A stretch of 64,000 bases of DNA from Serinibacter arcticus (GTDB taxonomy: Bacteria > Actinomycetota > Actinomycetes > Actinomycetales > Beutenbergiaceae), in the NCBI RefSeq assembly GCF_004786095.1, contig NZ_RHPJ01000001.1, forward strand, positions 248,001 through 312,000, in the 5' to 3' direction. A model generated the notes under the pieces. That model did no database searches. It saw nothing but the letters and a program-made list of their open reading frames with translations, and had not been told where the DNA came from. Numbering within the stretch: the first letter of the stretch is position 1; each line of letters begins with the position of its first letter. The position numbers were made by a program, and so were the translations under genes. Below, in pieces: positions 17,471 through 28,388 of the stretch.

Positions 17471-18082
17471 GTGACCTCCCCCCGCAGCTCACGACCGTCC
17501 ACCCGGGGCGGCACGGCCCGCTGGACGATCGTCTCCGCCGTCGCCGCCCCCGTCGCGATGATCGGCGGCTGGCTGCTGGCCGAGTCGCTGCAGCCGTCCT
17601 TCGATCCCGTGACCGAGACGATCAGCGCGCTCGCCGTCGCCACGCGCACCGCGCCGCAGGTCCTCGGCGTCGCCCTCGTCGCCACCGGGGTCGCGCACGT
17701 CGTGACGGCGATCGGCCTGCGCCCGCTGCGGCCGGCGGCCCGCATGTTCCTCGCGCTCGGCGGCGTGGCAACGGCCGCCGTCGGGCTGCTCCCGGTCGAC
17801 CTGCACCCGCAGCCGCACGGCATCGCCGCCGGCATCGGGTTCGGCGCCCTGGCGCTGTGGCCCGCGCTGACCGCCCGACGAGCCGAGAACGGGGGCGAGG
17901 GTATCGAGCGGCCGCTGCCCGCCGTCGGGGCGACCGTGGTGCTGACCGCGCTCGTGGTGGTCTTCGCGGTGTTCCTGTCCTCGGGCTCAGGGCCGATCGG
18001 GCTCACCGAGCGTCTCGCGTGCGGCGCACAGTCCCTCTGGCCGCTCGTGACGCTGCTGGCGCTCCGGCGTCGGGGCCGCTGA
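17471..18082 (+). CDS. DUF998 membrane protein
   Basis: 203 aa, GTG start with AGGAG 5 nt upstream. Six hydrophobic segments, with the family pattern FDPVTETISALAV after the first helix and GLLPVDLHPQPHGIAA in the middle. DUF998 proteins are multi-pass membrane proteins of unknown biochemical role. It follows tRNA-Leu by 20 nt and may be co-transcribed with it. Confidence 0.85.
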   Translation: MTSPRSSRPSTRGGTARWTIVSAVAAPVAMIGGWLLAESLQPSFDPVTETISALAVATRTAPQVLGVALVATGVAHVVTAIGLRPLRPAARMFLALGGVATAAVGLLPVDLHPQPHGIAAGIGFGALALWPALTARRAENGGEGIERPLPAVGATVVLTALVVVFAVFLSSGSGPIGLTERLACGAQSLWPLVTLLALRRRGR

Positions 18083-18157
18083 CGCCTTACTGATCCTTGC
18101 CGCGGGGCTGCGCGCGGGCGCAGGCTGGGAGCGACCCGACCAGCGGAGGTGAGTGCC

Positions 18158-18430
18158 GTGGCACGACGACGTGATCCCGGCCCCAGCGTGAAGGACCCCG
18201 AGCTCTACGAGGCCCTGCGCGAGGACGGCAACAGCAAGGAGAAGTCCGCGCGCATCGCGAACGCGGCGGCGGAGCGCGGACGCGGCGCCGTCGGGCGCAA
18301 GGGCGGCGAGTCCGGCAGCTACGAGGACTGGACCGTGGCCGATCTGCGCAAGCGCGCGGCCGAGCTCGAGATCCCCGGGAGGTCGTCGATGAACAAGGCC
18401 GACCTGGTCGAGGCGCTGCGCGACCACTGA
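18158..18430 (+). CDS. Small protein with Rho N-terminal-like (SAP-type) domain
   Basis: 90 aa from the GTG at 18158, chosen because GGAGG ends 8 nt upstream; a GTG at 18149 overlaps that ribosome site. The first half is charged and helical (KDPELYEALREDGNSKEKSARIAN split by Gly). The second half, YEDWTVADLRKRAAELEI then MNKADLVEALR, matches the Rho_N helix-extended-helix fold, which binds nucleic acid. Such proteins are common and single-copy in Actinobacteria but their role is not known. Confidence 0.8.
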   Translation: MARRRDPGPSVKDPELYEALREDGNSKEKSARIANAAAERGRGAVGRKGGESGSYEDWTVADLRKRAAELEIPGRSSMNKADLVEALRDH

Positions 18431-18455
18431 CCGCGCTCCGCACGTGCGACGCCCT

Positions 18456-18530
18456 CGCCGAGAGCGACCTGAGCGTCGACGGAGCGACCTCGCACGCGTC
18501 GCCCCCACGACGCACGCGTCGCTCTCGGCG
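18456..18530. repeat. Palindromic intergenic element, copy 1 (GAGAGCGAC family)
   Basis: Perfect 13-bp terminal inverted repeats CGCCGAGAGCGAC (18456-18468) and GTCGCTCTCGGCG (18518-18530) enclose a 49-bp centre with two direct copies of GCACGCGTCG (18492 and 18512). A related element lies at 22694-22762. It sits between the Rho_N-like and DUF4916 genes and might act as a terminator or be a REP-type element. Confidence 0.85.
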
Positions 18531-18606
18531 GTAGAGCCGACCACCGAGCGGGTGGCGCGTGTCTCAGGGTGCTGCTCCAGCCTCGAACCTGAGGTAGGAA
18601 TGAGGG

Positions 18607-19146
18607 GTGAGTGACGTGCGCGCCGACGACCAGGGCCCCTGGCTCTCCCCCGACGACCTCGACCTCGTGCGCCGTAAGGTGCCGATGGTCTACATCGACG
18701 TCGTGCCCGTGCGGCTCGACGCCGACGGCTCGCTCCTGCGGGTCGGCACGCTGCTGCGCAGCCCTCGCGAGGGCGGCCTCGCGCGGGCGGTGATCTCCGG
18801 GCGCGTGCTGCTGCACGAGACCATCCGCACCGCGATCACCCGGCACGTGGAGAAGGACCTCGGCCGCATGGCGCTGCCGCGCGTGCCCGCGTCGCCGCAG
18901 CCGTTCACGGTCAACGAGTACTTCCCCAGCGCCGTCGCGCACGCGTTCCACGACCCGCGTCAGCACGCCGTGTCGCTGGCCTACGTCGTCCCGATCGACG
19001 GCGACGCCACCCCGCAGCGCGACGCCATCCAGCTCGCCTGGCTCACGCCGCAGGAGGCCACCGACCCGGCGGTCCGCGGCGAGTGCGTCTCCGGCCACGC
19101 GGCGCTGCTCGCGGGCGCCGTCGCGCACCTGGGCGGGCTGGTCTGA
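18607..19146 (+). CDS. DUF4916 protein (Nudix-like fold)
   Basis: 179 aa, GTG start. It matches the actinobacterial DUF4916 pattern: VPMVYIDVVPVRLDADG, VISGRVLLHETIRTAI, HVEKDLG, then VNEYFPS and DPRQHAVSLAYVVP. The fold is Nudix-like (a beta-rich core with an HE-containing helix), but the canonical Nudix box is absent, so hydrolase activity is uncertain. TAGGAA stands 6 nt before the start, again a leaderless-type spacing. It converges on a zinc-ribbon gene. Confidence 0.8.
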   Translation: MSDVRADDQGPWLSPDDLDLVRRKVPMVYIDVVPVRLDADGSLLRVGTLLRSPREGGLARAVISGRVLLHETIRTAITRHVEKDLGRMALPRVPASPQPFTVNEYFPSAVAHAFHDPRQHAVSLAYVVPIDGDATPQRDAIQLAWLTPQEATDPAVRGECVSGHAALLAGAVAHLGGLV

Positions 19147-19171
19147 CCCAGGTCACCGGGCCATCCCCGAC

Positions 19172-19465
19172 TCAGGTGGGGTTGCCCACGTAGAGATCGA
19201 CGTGCCGGCAGCGCTGGCACGCCATCGCGACCACCTCGAACCGCTGCCTGCCCATCCGGCGCGCACCGCCGAACATGCCGCGCTCCAGCGCGCCCGGGAT
19301 CCAGCGCGCGAAACCCGGCGACCCCTCGCCGGAGTCCTCGATGAACCCCGCCTCCAGGGACTCGGCGCCGCACGCGGTGCACGTGGACGGTGCCGGCGCG
19401 CGGCCCGCCGGACCCTGGTCGGGCGGGGGCGGCGGCATCTCGGGCGGCGTTCCGTACAGGCTCAT
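19172..19465 (-). CDS. Small zinc-ribbon protein
   Basis: 97 aa. Two CxxC knuckles, CTACGAE near residue 34 and CQRCRHVDLYVG near the end, can bind one zinc ion. A Pro-rich N-terminal segment and a central Gly/Arg-rich part (GMFGGARRMGRQRF) lie between them. The pattern CPRCGHVELY... near the C-terminus is common in short actinobacterial proteins of unknown function, perhaps as adaptors. It lies downstream of the ABC-F gene on the same strand, 44 nt away. Confidence 0.7.
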   Translation of the reverse strand: MSLYGTPPEMPPPPPDQGPAGRAPAPSTCTACGAESLEAGFIEDSGEGSPGFARWIPGALERGMFGGARRMGRQRFEVVAMACQRCRHVDLYVGNPT

Positions 19466-19509
19466 GCGCACTGTTCTACCCCACCGCGCAGCGGCGGTGG
19501 GACCCCGGC

Positions 19510-21147
19510 TCAGCCGAGGTCGATCGTCGGCCAGTCGGCGTAGTCCTCGCGCATGAGGCGGTCGTGCGTCGCCACGACGACGGCGCACGCCACCCAGCGC
19601 AGCCAGCCCGTCATCGAGTCCACCAGGTCGACGGCGAGGTGGTTGGTCGGCTCGTCCAGCAGCAGCACGTGCGGCGCCGTCATGAGCACGAGGGCGAGGT
19701 CCAGCCGCCGTCGCTGACCCACCGAGAGGTCGACGACGGGACGGTCGAGGTCCTCCTCGCTCAGCAGCCCGGTGGCCGCGATCGGCACGAGCTCGTCCGC
19801 GTCGACCCCGCCGCGGGCCAGCTCGGCCAGCACGACCCGCGTGGCGACGTCGAACCCCGTCTCGCGACCGACGATCTCCAGGCGGCTCTCCTGCCACAGC
19901 ACGCCGACTCGAACGTCGGGCGCCGTGCCCGCCTGCGCCAGCAGGCCGAGCAGCGTGGACTTCCCGCGGCCGTTCGGCCCCACCAGCAGGAGCCGGTCCT
20001 CGCGCTCGAGCGAGATCATCAGGTCGGGGCGCTCGAGCCGGCCGGGCACGTGCGCCCCGGGCAGCAGGAGCAGCGGCGCGTTGCCGTGGCCGTCGGGCTC
20101 GCCGCCCAGGTGCGGCCAGGCGACCTCGGGCGGCGGGGGCGGCACCGACACGGCGCGCGCCTCGAGCCGCGTGAGCTGGCGGTCGGCTGCCGTGACGTGC
20201 TGCTTGGCGCGCGTGCCGCGCCGGTTCTTGTTCGAGCCCTTGGGCGGCCGCCACTCGTCCGAGAGCCCCTCGTAGGAGGAGTCGCGGCTGTAGAACAGCT
20301 CCTCGAGCCGCTTCTGCTCGGTGCGGAACCGCGTGCGCCAGCGCGCGAGCGCGGCGTCCTTCGACGCGCGGTAGTCGGCGTAGTGCAGCGCGCCGTAGCG
20401 CGCGGGCGGACCGTTCATGGTCGAGTCGAGGTCGAGGATCTCGGACACGACGTCGTCGAGCAGCTGCCGGTCGTGCGTCACCAGGACCACCGCGCCCGGC
20501 CACTCCTCCAGGCGCGCCGTGAGGTGCTCGATCGCGGCGAGGTCGAGGTGGTTGGTCGGCTCGTCCAGCAGCAGCACGTCGGAGCGCTCCGCGAGCGCGC
20601 ACGCCAGGTGCACCCGGTAGCGCTCCCCCACGCTCATCTCGGTCAACGGCCGGCCGAGGTCGCGCGGCGCCCCGAACCGGGTCAGCGCCTCGTCGAGCTC
20701 GCGGTCGGCGTCCCACGCGCGCGCGTTCTCGTAGGCGGCGACGGCGTCGGCCACCTCCGCCATCGCGCCCGCCCGCGTCCGGCCGCCGGGGTCGACCTCC
20801 CCGGCGTCGATCGCGGCCGCACGTGCGGCCGCCTCCTCCATCCGGGTCTGCGCGGCACGCGAGCGCTGCATGCTCGCGGCGAGCAGGTCGCCGAGCGTCT
20901 CGTGCGGGACGGCCTGCAGCTCCTGCGCCACCATGGTCAATGTGCCGCGACGGCGGACCGTCCCGGTCGCGGGTTCGAGCCGGCCCGCGAGGATCTGCAG
21001 CAGCGTGGACTTCCCGCTGCCGTTCTCCCCGACCAGGCCGATGCGGTTGCGGCCGCTGACGGTCAGCGAGACGTCGGCCAGCACCGGTCGCCCGGGGTAG
21101 GCGAAGGTGACCTTGCGCGCGGCGATCAGGCCCGGCGTCGTGCTCAT
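19510..21147 (-). CDS. ABC-F family ATP-binding protein (ribosome-associated type)
   Basis: 545 aa with two ABC domains and no membrane segment. Domain 1 has Walker A GENGSGKSTL (about residue 40), signature MSVGER and LLLDEPTNHLDL; domain 2 has GPNGRGKSTL, signature LSVGQRRR and LLLDEPTNHLAV. The linker between them (about residues 230-330) is charged and helical like the P-site interaction motif that ABC-F proteins insert into the ribosome. Roles in the family include translation-factor activity and ribosome protection against antibiotics; which applies cannot be told. The ATG overlaps the stop of a 34-codon ORF (ATGA), completing a chain of overlaps rph-rdgB-small ORF-ABC-F. Confidence 0.9.
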   Translation of the reverse strand: MSTTPGLIAARKVTFAYPGRPVLADVSLTVSGRNRIGLVGENGSGKSTLLQILAGRLEPATGTVRRRGTLTMVAQELQAVPHETLGDLLAASMQRSRAAQTRMEEAAARAAAIDAGEVDPGGRTRAGAMAEVADAVAAYENARAWDADRELDEALTRFGAPRDLGRPLTEMSVGERYRVHLACALAERSDVLLLDEPTNHLDLAAIEHLTARLEEWPGAVVLVTHDRQLLDDVVSEILDLDSTMNGPPARYGALHYADYRASKDAALARWRTRFRTEQKRLEELFYSRDSSYEGLSDEWRPPKGSNKNRRGTRAKQHVTAADRQLTRLEARAVSVPPPPPEVAWPHLGGEPDGHGNAPLLLLPGAHVPGRLERPDLMISLEREDRLLLVGPNGRGKSTLLGLLAQAGTAPDVRVGVLWQESRLEIVGRETGFDVATRVVLAELARGGVDADELVPIAATGLLSEEDLDRPVVDLSVGQRRRLDLALVLMTAPHVLLLDEPTNHLAVDLVDSMTGWLRWVACAVVVATHDRLMREDYADWPTIDLG

Positions 21148-21248
21148 GCGTGCTCCTGCAGCTGGTTCAGGTGGAAGGTCGGCTCCGGGAACCACTGCTC
21201 GACCTCGGCGGGCACGGCCATCACCTCCGCGGTGAACGGCTCGCTCAC
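21144..21248 (-). CDS. Small ORF (34 aa) coupled between rdgB and the ABC-F gene
   Basis: GTG start at 21248 overlaps the rdgB stop (GTGA) and its TGA overlaps the ATG of the ABC-F gene (ATGA). The peptide contains VPAEVEQWFPEPTF and ends HLNQLQEHA. Every codon except the last ends in G or C, as expected for a translated reading frame here. There is no signal peptide or known motif. It could be a real short protein or a translational relay that carries ribosomes from rdgB to the ABC-F start. Confidence 0.5.
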   Translation of the reverse strand: MSEPFTAEVMAVPAEVEQWFPEPTFHLNQLQEHA

Positions 21249-21904
21249 GACTGCTGCAGCGCGGCCACGACCTCGGGGGCGAGGGCGCGGAACGCCTGGC
21301 CTCGGTGACTGATCGCGTTCTTCTCGGCCGGCGTGAGCTCGGCGCACGAGCGCGTCCCGCCGTCGGGCACGAGGATCGGGTCGTAGCCGAAGCCGCCGGC
21401 GCCGGCGCGCTCGCGCAGGAGCGTGCCGGGCAGCCGGCCCTCGTGGACCACCTCGTGGCCGTCGGGCGTGACGAGCGCGGCCGCGCACACGAACGCGGCA
21501 CGGCGGTGCTCGTCCGGCACGTCGCCGAGCTGCGCGAGCAGCAGGTCGAGGTTGGCGTCGTCGTCGCCGTGGCGCCCGGCCCATCGCGCCGAGAAGATCC
21601 CCGGGGCGCCCCCGAGCACGTCGACGGCGAGGCCCGAGTCGTCCGCGACCGCCACCAGGCCGGTGGCGGCGGCGAGCGCACGGGCCTTGAGCAGCGCGTT
21701 CTCGGCGAACGTGACGCCGTCCTCGACGACGTCGGGCACGTGGGGGTAGGCGTCGGCGCCGACGACGGCGGCCGGGTCGAGCCCGGGCAGCGCGCCGTCG
21801 GGACCCGTGAGGATGGCGCGGAGCTCACCCACCTTGTGCGCGTTGCGGGTGGCGAGAACGAGCAGGGGCGCGGCGGGGTGGGTGCCGCCGTCGGGCGACG
21901 TCAC
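21245..21904 (-). CDS. rdgB: XTP/dITP pyrophosphatase (Ham1/RdgB)
   Basis: 219 aa, GTG start overlapping the rph stop. It hydrolyses non-canonical purine nucleoside triphosphates (ITP, dITP, XTP) to monophosphates. Family motifs: [16 protein letters not shown] near the start, [33 protein letters not shown] (key acidic residues split across this stretch) and FGYDPIL. Loss of these enzymes leads to mutagenic purines in DNA. Position right after rph is highly conserved in Gram-positive bacteria. Confidence 0.95.
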   Translation of the reverse strand: MTSPDGGTHPAAPLLVLATRNAHKVGELRAILTGPDGALPGLDPAAVVGADAYPHVPDVVEDGVTFAENALLKARALAAATGLVAVADDSGLAVDVLGGAPGIFSARWAGRHGDDDANLDLLLAQLGDVPDEHRRAAFVCAAALVTPDGHEVVHEGRLPGTLLRERAGAGGFGYDPILVPDGGTRSCAELTPAEKNAISHRGQAFRALAPEVVAALQQS

Positions 21905-22653
21905 GCGCGGAACCCGGCGACCGGTCCGGCGAGCGCCTCGACCTGGAGGCGGGTGAGCTCGGTGGTGCCGGCGAGCGCGAGGTCGAGCAGGCTGTCGAGC
22001 TCGGCGCGGTGGAAGGGCGCACCCTCGGCCGTGCCCTGGACCTCGACGAACGAGCCCGAGCCGGTGACGACGACGTTCATGTCGGTCTCCGCGCGGACGT
22101 CCTCGACGTAGGGCAGGTCGAGCAGCGGCACACCGTCGACGATGCCGACGCTGACCGCGGCGACCGAGTCGCGCAGGACGGTGCCCGGCTTGACGTGACC
22201 CTTCTTCTGACCCCACGCGACGGCGTCGGCGAGCGCCACGTAGGCACCCGTGATCGCGGCGGTCCGCGTGCCGCCGTCGGCCTGCAGCACGTCGCAGTCG
22301 AGCACGATCGTGTTCTCCCCGAGCGCGGAGTAGTCGATGACCGCGCGCAGGCTGCGGCCGATGAGACGCGAGATCTCGTGCGTGCGGCCGCCGATCTTGC
22401 CGCGCACGGACTCGCGGTCGCTGCGGCTGTTGGTGGCCCTCGGGAGCATCGCGTACTCGGCGGTCACCCAGCCCTCACCGCTGCCCTTGCGCCAGCGCGG
22501 CACACCCGCCGTGAACGACGCCGCGCACAGCACGCGCGTGCCGCCGAACTCCACGAGCACGCTGCCCTCGGCGGAGTCGAGCCAGCCGCGCGTGAGGCGG
22601 ACGGGGCGGAGCTGGTCGGGCGTGCGGCCGTCGGCGCGGTTCTGGATCGTCAT
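21901..22653 (-). CDS. rph: Ribonuclease PH
   Basis: 250 aa. A phosphate-dependent 3'-5' exoribonuclease that trims tRNA 3' ends. Typical motifs are [13 protein letters not shown] at the N-terminus, then [45 protein letters not shown] (phosphate-binding and catalytic Asp) and [17 protein letters not shown]. Length fits the family. It begins the rph-rdgB-small ORF-ABC-F run. TAACCT lies 6 nt before the ATG. Confidence 0.96.
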   Translation of the reverse strand: MTIQNRADGRTPDQLRPVRLTRGWLDSAEGSVLVEFGGTRVLCAASFTAGVPRWRKGSGEGWVTAEYAMLPRATNSRSDRESVRGKIGGRTHEISRLIGRSLRAVIDYSALGENTIVLDCDVLQADGGTRTAAITGAYVALADAVAWGQKKGHVKPGTVLRDSVAAVSVGIVDGVPLLDLPYVEDVRAETDMNVVVTGSGSFVEVQGTAEGAPFHRAELDSLLDLALAGTTELTRLQVEALAGPVAGFRA

Positions 22654-22659
22654 GCCCCC

Positions 22660-22665
22660 AGGTTA
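22660..22665 (-). promoter_or_regulatory. -10 hexamer of the rph leaderless promoter
   Basis: TAACCT is followed by GGGGGC and the ATG of rph. The spacing of 6 nt leaves no room for a Shine-Dalgarno sequence. Confidence 0.5.
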
Positions 22666-22693
22666 CGGGGGCGCGGCCGCGCAGCCCGAACGC

Positions 22694-22762
22694 CGAGAGC
22701 GACCCGTCCGCCGCGGGAACGACGCACGGCGCATCGCTCTCACGGCGGACGGGTCGCTCTCG
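22694..22762. repeat. Palindromic intergenic element, copy 2 (GAGAGCGAC family)
   Basis: A perfect 20-bp inverted repeat, CGAGAGCGACCCGTCCGCCG at 22694-22713 and its complement at 22743-22762, encloses a 29-nt centre containing GACGCACGGCGCATCGCTCTC, cited here as GACGCACGGCG plus CATCGCTCTC. The centre resembles that of copy 1. It separates the ppc stop from the rph promoter and could also terminate ppc transcription. Confidence 0.88.
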
Positions 22763-22795
22763 CGGGGCGGGCGGCCCTGGGGTCCGACCCTGGGG

Positions 22796-25447
<2,652 letters not shown>

Positions 25448-25556
25448 CGACACACCTTTCTCACGTCTCGGCAAAGGCTAACCCGCCGAGGTCGGCGAAC
25501 CGGGCGGGTGCCCACGCACCGGTCATGGGGCGGACATGCTTCGCACCGACCCGGCG

Positions 25557-26360
25557 TCAAGAAACGGTCGAGACCTCGTAAACCGCCGCCGGGGCGGCCA
25601 TCGTGATGGGCCCGGCGTACACCGCCGCGGCGTCGCGCCGGATGCGCTCGGGGTCGGCCCACGGCTGGAGGTGGGTCAGCACGAGTCGCCGCACGTCGGC
25701 GGCCACGGCCAGCTCACCGGCCCGGCGCCCCGTGAGGTGGATGCCGCGCACCTCGTCGACGCCGTCGGTGAACGCCGCCTCCGACAGCAGCAGGTCGGCG
25801 CCGGCCGCGGCCGCCTCGACGCCGGCGCACGCGTCGGTGTCTCCCGTGTAGGTCAGCACGGCGCCGTCCGGCCCCGTGATCCGGAACGCGAACGCCGTCA
25901 CCGGGTGGCGCACCTCGTGCGCGGTGACGACGAGCGGCCCGATCGTGAGCGTCTCGCCGTCGCGCACGGTGCGCACGTCGAACGTCTCGGCGATCTCCTG
26001 CGCCGTCATGATCGAGAGCTCAGCAAGGCGCTGCCCGGTCCCCTCGGGCCCGACGACGACCACGCGTGGCCCGGGGCTGCCCGGCCCGTAGCGCAGCCAG
26101 ACCGCGAGCGCCGTGACGTCGGCGCAGTGGTCGGGGTGCAGGTGGCTCAGCAGCACGGCGTCGAGCCGGTTCGGGGCGGTCAGCGTCTGCAGCGGACCGA
26201 ACGCGCCGGAGCCGAGGTCCAGCAGCACGTTCCACGGGCGGGCGGCTCCGGCGTCGGTGTCGCCGTCGGCGGCGACGCCGTCGGCCTGCACGAGGTAGCT
26301 GGACGCGGCCGACGCCGGTCCGGGCATCGACCCGGAGCAGCCCACCACCGTGAGCCTCAT
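25557..26360 (-). CDS. MBL-fold metallo-hydrolase (RNase Z/ElaC-like)
   Basis: 267 aa. The zinc-binding motif HLHPDHC (about residue 68), the downstream His of [11 protein letters not shown] and Asp of YTGDTDAC, and the C-terminal TGRRAGELA and [10 protein letters not shown] form a dinuclear metallo-beta-lactamase site of the RNase Z-like subgroup. The substrate is unknown; these proteins next to murI in Actinobacteria have been annotated as phosphodiesterase or beta-lactamase-fold hydrolase. The ATG overlaps the murI stop (ATGA), so the two are coupled. Confidence 0.88.
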   Translation of the reverse strand: MRLTVVGCSGSMPGPASAASSYLVQADGVAADGDTDAGAARPWNVLLDLGSGAFGPLQTLTAPNRLDAVLLSHLHPDHCADVTALAVWLRYGPGSPGPRVVVVGPEGTGQRLAELSIMTAQEIAETFDVRTVRDGETLTIGPLVVTAHEVRHPVTAFAFRITGPDGAVLTYTGDTDACAGVEAAAAGADLLLSEAAFTDGVDEVRGIHLTGRRAGELAVAADVRRLVLTHLQPWADPERIRRDAAAVYAGPITMAAPAAVYEVSTVS

Positions 26361-27235
26361 CGGACCCCCCGCACGGGCGCGAGGCCCGCGGCGATCTCGT
26401 CGGTGATGCGAGGCAGCTCGCCCGTCACCTCGACGGCGTCGTGCACGTCGGGGACCTCGGGGCCCAGGAACCGGCGGGCCAGCGTGCGGAACGCGCGGGT
26501 GTCGCCCGTGGCGAGGAACGTGTGGCGGGGCGGCGGCGCGTCGTCCTCGCGCAGCAGGTCGGCCGAGACCAGCGTGCGGTAGAGGTCCTTGGCGGTCTCC
26601 TCGGCCGAGGAGACGAGCGTGACGCCGTCGCCCATCACGTAGCTGACCACACCGGTGAGCAGCGGGTAGTGCGTGCAGCCGAGCACGAGCGCGTCGACCT
26701 GCGCCTCGCGCAGAGGTGCGAGGTAGGTGCGGGCGGCGTCGAGCACCGCCGACCCGGACGTGATGCCGCGCTCGACGAACTCCACGAACGCGGGGCACGC
26801 CTGCGTGAACAGCTCCAGGTGCGGTGCCGCGGCGAACGCGTCCTCGTAGGACCGCGAGGAGATCGTGGCCTCGGTCCCGATGACGCCGACGCGGCCCGTC
26901 CGGGTCGCGGCGACGGCGCGGCGCACGGCCGGGTGGATGACCTCCAGGACAGGGATGCCGGCAGGCTCGTAGCGCTCGCGAGCATCGCGCAGGACGGCGG
27001 AGGACGCGGAGTTGCAGGCGATGACGAGCGCCTTCACGCCCGAGGCCACGAGGTCGTCGAGCATCTGCAGCGAGTACTCGCGCACCTGGGCGATCGGCCG
27101 CGGACCGTAGGGCGTGCGTGCCGTGTCACCGAGGTAGCGCACGGCCTCGTGCGGCAGCTGGTCCAGGACGGCCCGAGCGACCGTCAGCCCGCCGACTCCG
27201 GAGTCGAAGATGCCGATGGGGAGGTCGCGCTGCAT
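26357..27235 (-). CDS. murI: Glutamate racemase
   Basis: 292 aa from the ATG at 27235; an ATG 30 nt upstream is possible but the family usually starts just before the first motif. It interconverts L- and D-glutamate for peptidoglycan. The acid/base Asp lies in [13 protein letters not shown], and the two catalytic cysteines are in [10 protein letters not shown] and [15 protein letters not shown] lies 7 nt before the chosen ATG, supporting it as the start of a leaderless message. Coupled to the MBL gene. Confidence 0.95.
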   Translation of the reverse strand: MQRDLPIGIFDSGVGGLTVARAVLDQLPHEAVRYLGDTARTPYGPRPIAQVREYSLQMLDDLVASGVKALVIACNSASSAVLRDARERYEPAGIPVLEVIHPAVRRAVAATRTGRVGVIGTEATISSRSYEDAFAAAPHLELFTQACPAFVEFVERGITSGSAVLDAARTYLAPLREAQVDALVLGCTHYPLLTGVVSYVMGDGVTLVSSAEETAKDLYRTLVSADLLREDDAPPPRHTFLATGDTRAFRTLARRFLGPEVPDVHDAVEVTGELPRITDEIAAGLAPVRGVR

Positions 27236-27343
27236 GCGTCCCAGGGTAGGCGGAGGCAGGGACATCGGCCGGTCGTCGTGAGGGAGGTCACCCGGACCCG
27301 GCGACCGCCCGGAACACCCCGGACGCCCGTGAGGCCACTGACG

Positions 27344-27982
27344 TCAGTCGGTGGTGCCCGCCGTCGGGAGCTCCTGCAGCATGGCCTCCACGAGGGACTC
27401 CTGGAGCCAGGACAGCGCGAGGTAGAGCGAGGCGAGCGCGCGGGAGACCTCGTCCTCGGACGACGCGGCCACCTGCGTCAGGCGCTCGGCCGCGTCGGCG
27501 TCCTCGACGCCGAGGCGCTGCGCCAGCACGAGCCGCACGTCGGTCAGCGCACCCGCCCACACCATCGCGCGGTCGTCGGGCACGCGGATCTCGTCCTCGC
27601 GCGTCTGCAGGTCCCACCACACGCGCTGCAGCCGCTCGCCCTTGGCGGACCGGATCGAGTCCTCGGTCAGGCGGCGGACCTCGCCCGCGACGCCGTCGTC
27701 CTCGCTCGCGCTCGGGAGCAGCCGCGCGAGCGCCGGGTCGAGCGGGGCGTGCGAGGACGCCTCGTCCGGCTCGTCCCAGCTGATCACGGGGAGGCCGTCG
27801 TCGGCCGGCGGGGCACCGGCGCCCTCGGTCGAGGCTGAGGCGTCCGGCCCGTCCTCCCCCAGGCTCCCGACGCCGTGGCCGAGGAGCTCGGCGACGTCGC
27901 CGACCACCGAGGCGACGATGGCGCGCTCGGTGGCGTCCATCCGGGTGGCGTAGCCGGACCGGGTACGGCGGAAGGCGTGCAT
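27344..27982 (-). CDS. DUF2017 protein
   Basis: 212 aa. The pattern RRTRSGYATRMDATERAIVASVVGDV, split around Asp, and the C-terminal WAGALTDVRLVLAQRLG followed by a helical end are those of DUF2017, an actinobacterial family almost always found directly after clpS. The start overlaps the clpS stop by one base (TGATG). No catalytic motif is seen; a role linked to ClpS/ClpP proteolysis is inferred only from gene order. Confidence 0.9.
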   Translation of the reverse strand: MHAFRRTRSGYATRMDATERAIVASVVGDVAELLGHGVGSLGEDGPDASASTEGAGAPPADDGLPVISWDEPDEASSHAPLDPALARLLPSASEDDGVAGEVRRLTEDSIRSAKGERLQRVWWDLQTREDEIRVPDDRAMVWAGALTDVRLVLAQRLGVEDADAAERLTQVAASSEDEVSRALASLYLALSWLQESLVEAMLQELPTAGTTD

Positions 27983-28281
27983 CAGGCGGGGTCCTCCTCG
28001 AGCGTGGCCCACAGGCCGTAGGTGTGCATGGCCTCGACGTCGGCCTCCATGCGTTCGCGGCCCCCGGACGAGACGATCGCGCGGCCGTCGCGGTGGACCT
28101 GGAGCATGAGCACCTCGGCCTTGTCGCGGTCGTAGCCGAAGTGGGTCCGGAAGACGTAGGTGACGTAGGACATCAGGTTGACCGGGTCGTCCCACACGAT
28201 CGTGCGCCACCCGCGCACCGGCTTGCCCACCGCGACCGGCGCGGGCTGCTCGCGGGTCTCGGGCAGCGCGGGGGCGGACAT
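27982..28281 (-). CDS. clpS: ATP-dependent Clp protease adaptor ClpS
   Basis: 99 aa. ClpS binds N-degron substrates and hands them to ClpA/ClpC. The core is [20 protein letters not shown], then a helix with [18 protein letters not shown] and [20 protein letters not shown], with the conserved Asp-Asp-Pro-x-Asn motif that caps the substrate pocket. TACCCT stands 6 nt before the ATG. It heads the clpS-DUF2017 pair. Confidence 0.96.
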   Translation of the reverse strand: MSAPALPETREQPAPVAVGKPVRGWRTIVWDDPVNLMSYVTYVFRTHFGYDRDKAEVLMLQVHRDGRAIVSSGGRERMEADVEAMHTYGLWATLEEDPA

Positions 28282-28287
28282 GTCTCC

Positions 28288-28293
28288 AGGGTA
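28288..28293 (-). promoter_or_regulatory. -10 hexamer of the clpS leaderless promoter
   Basis: TACCCT, then GGAGAC, then ATG. GGAGAC could pass for a weak ribosome site, but it directly abuts the start codon, which favours the leaderless reading. Confidence 0.45.
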
Positions 28294-28388
28294 GGGCCCG
28301 GCTCGCCGCCTGCGACCGCCCGACCCGGGGCGTAGCATCGCCCGGGCGCCGACGGACCTCCCGGCGGGTCGGCACGGAAGGATCACGC

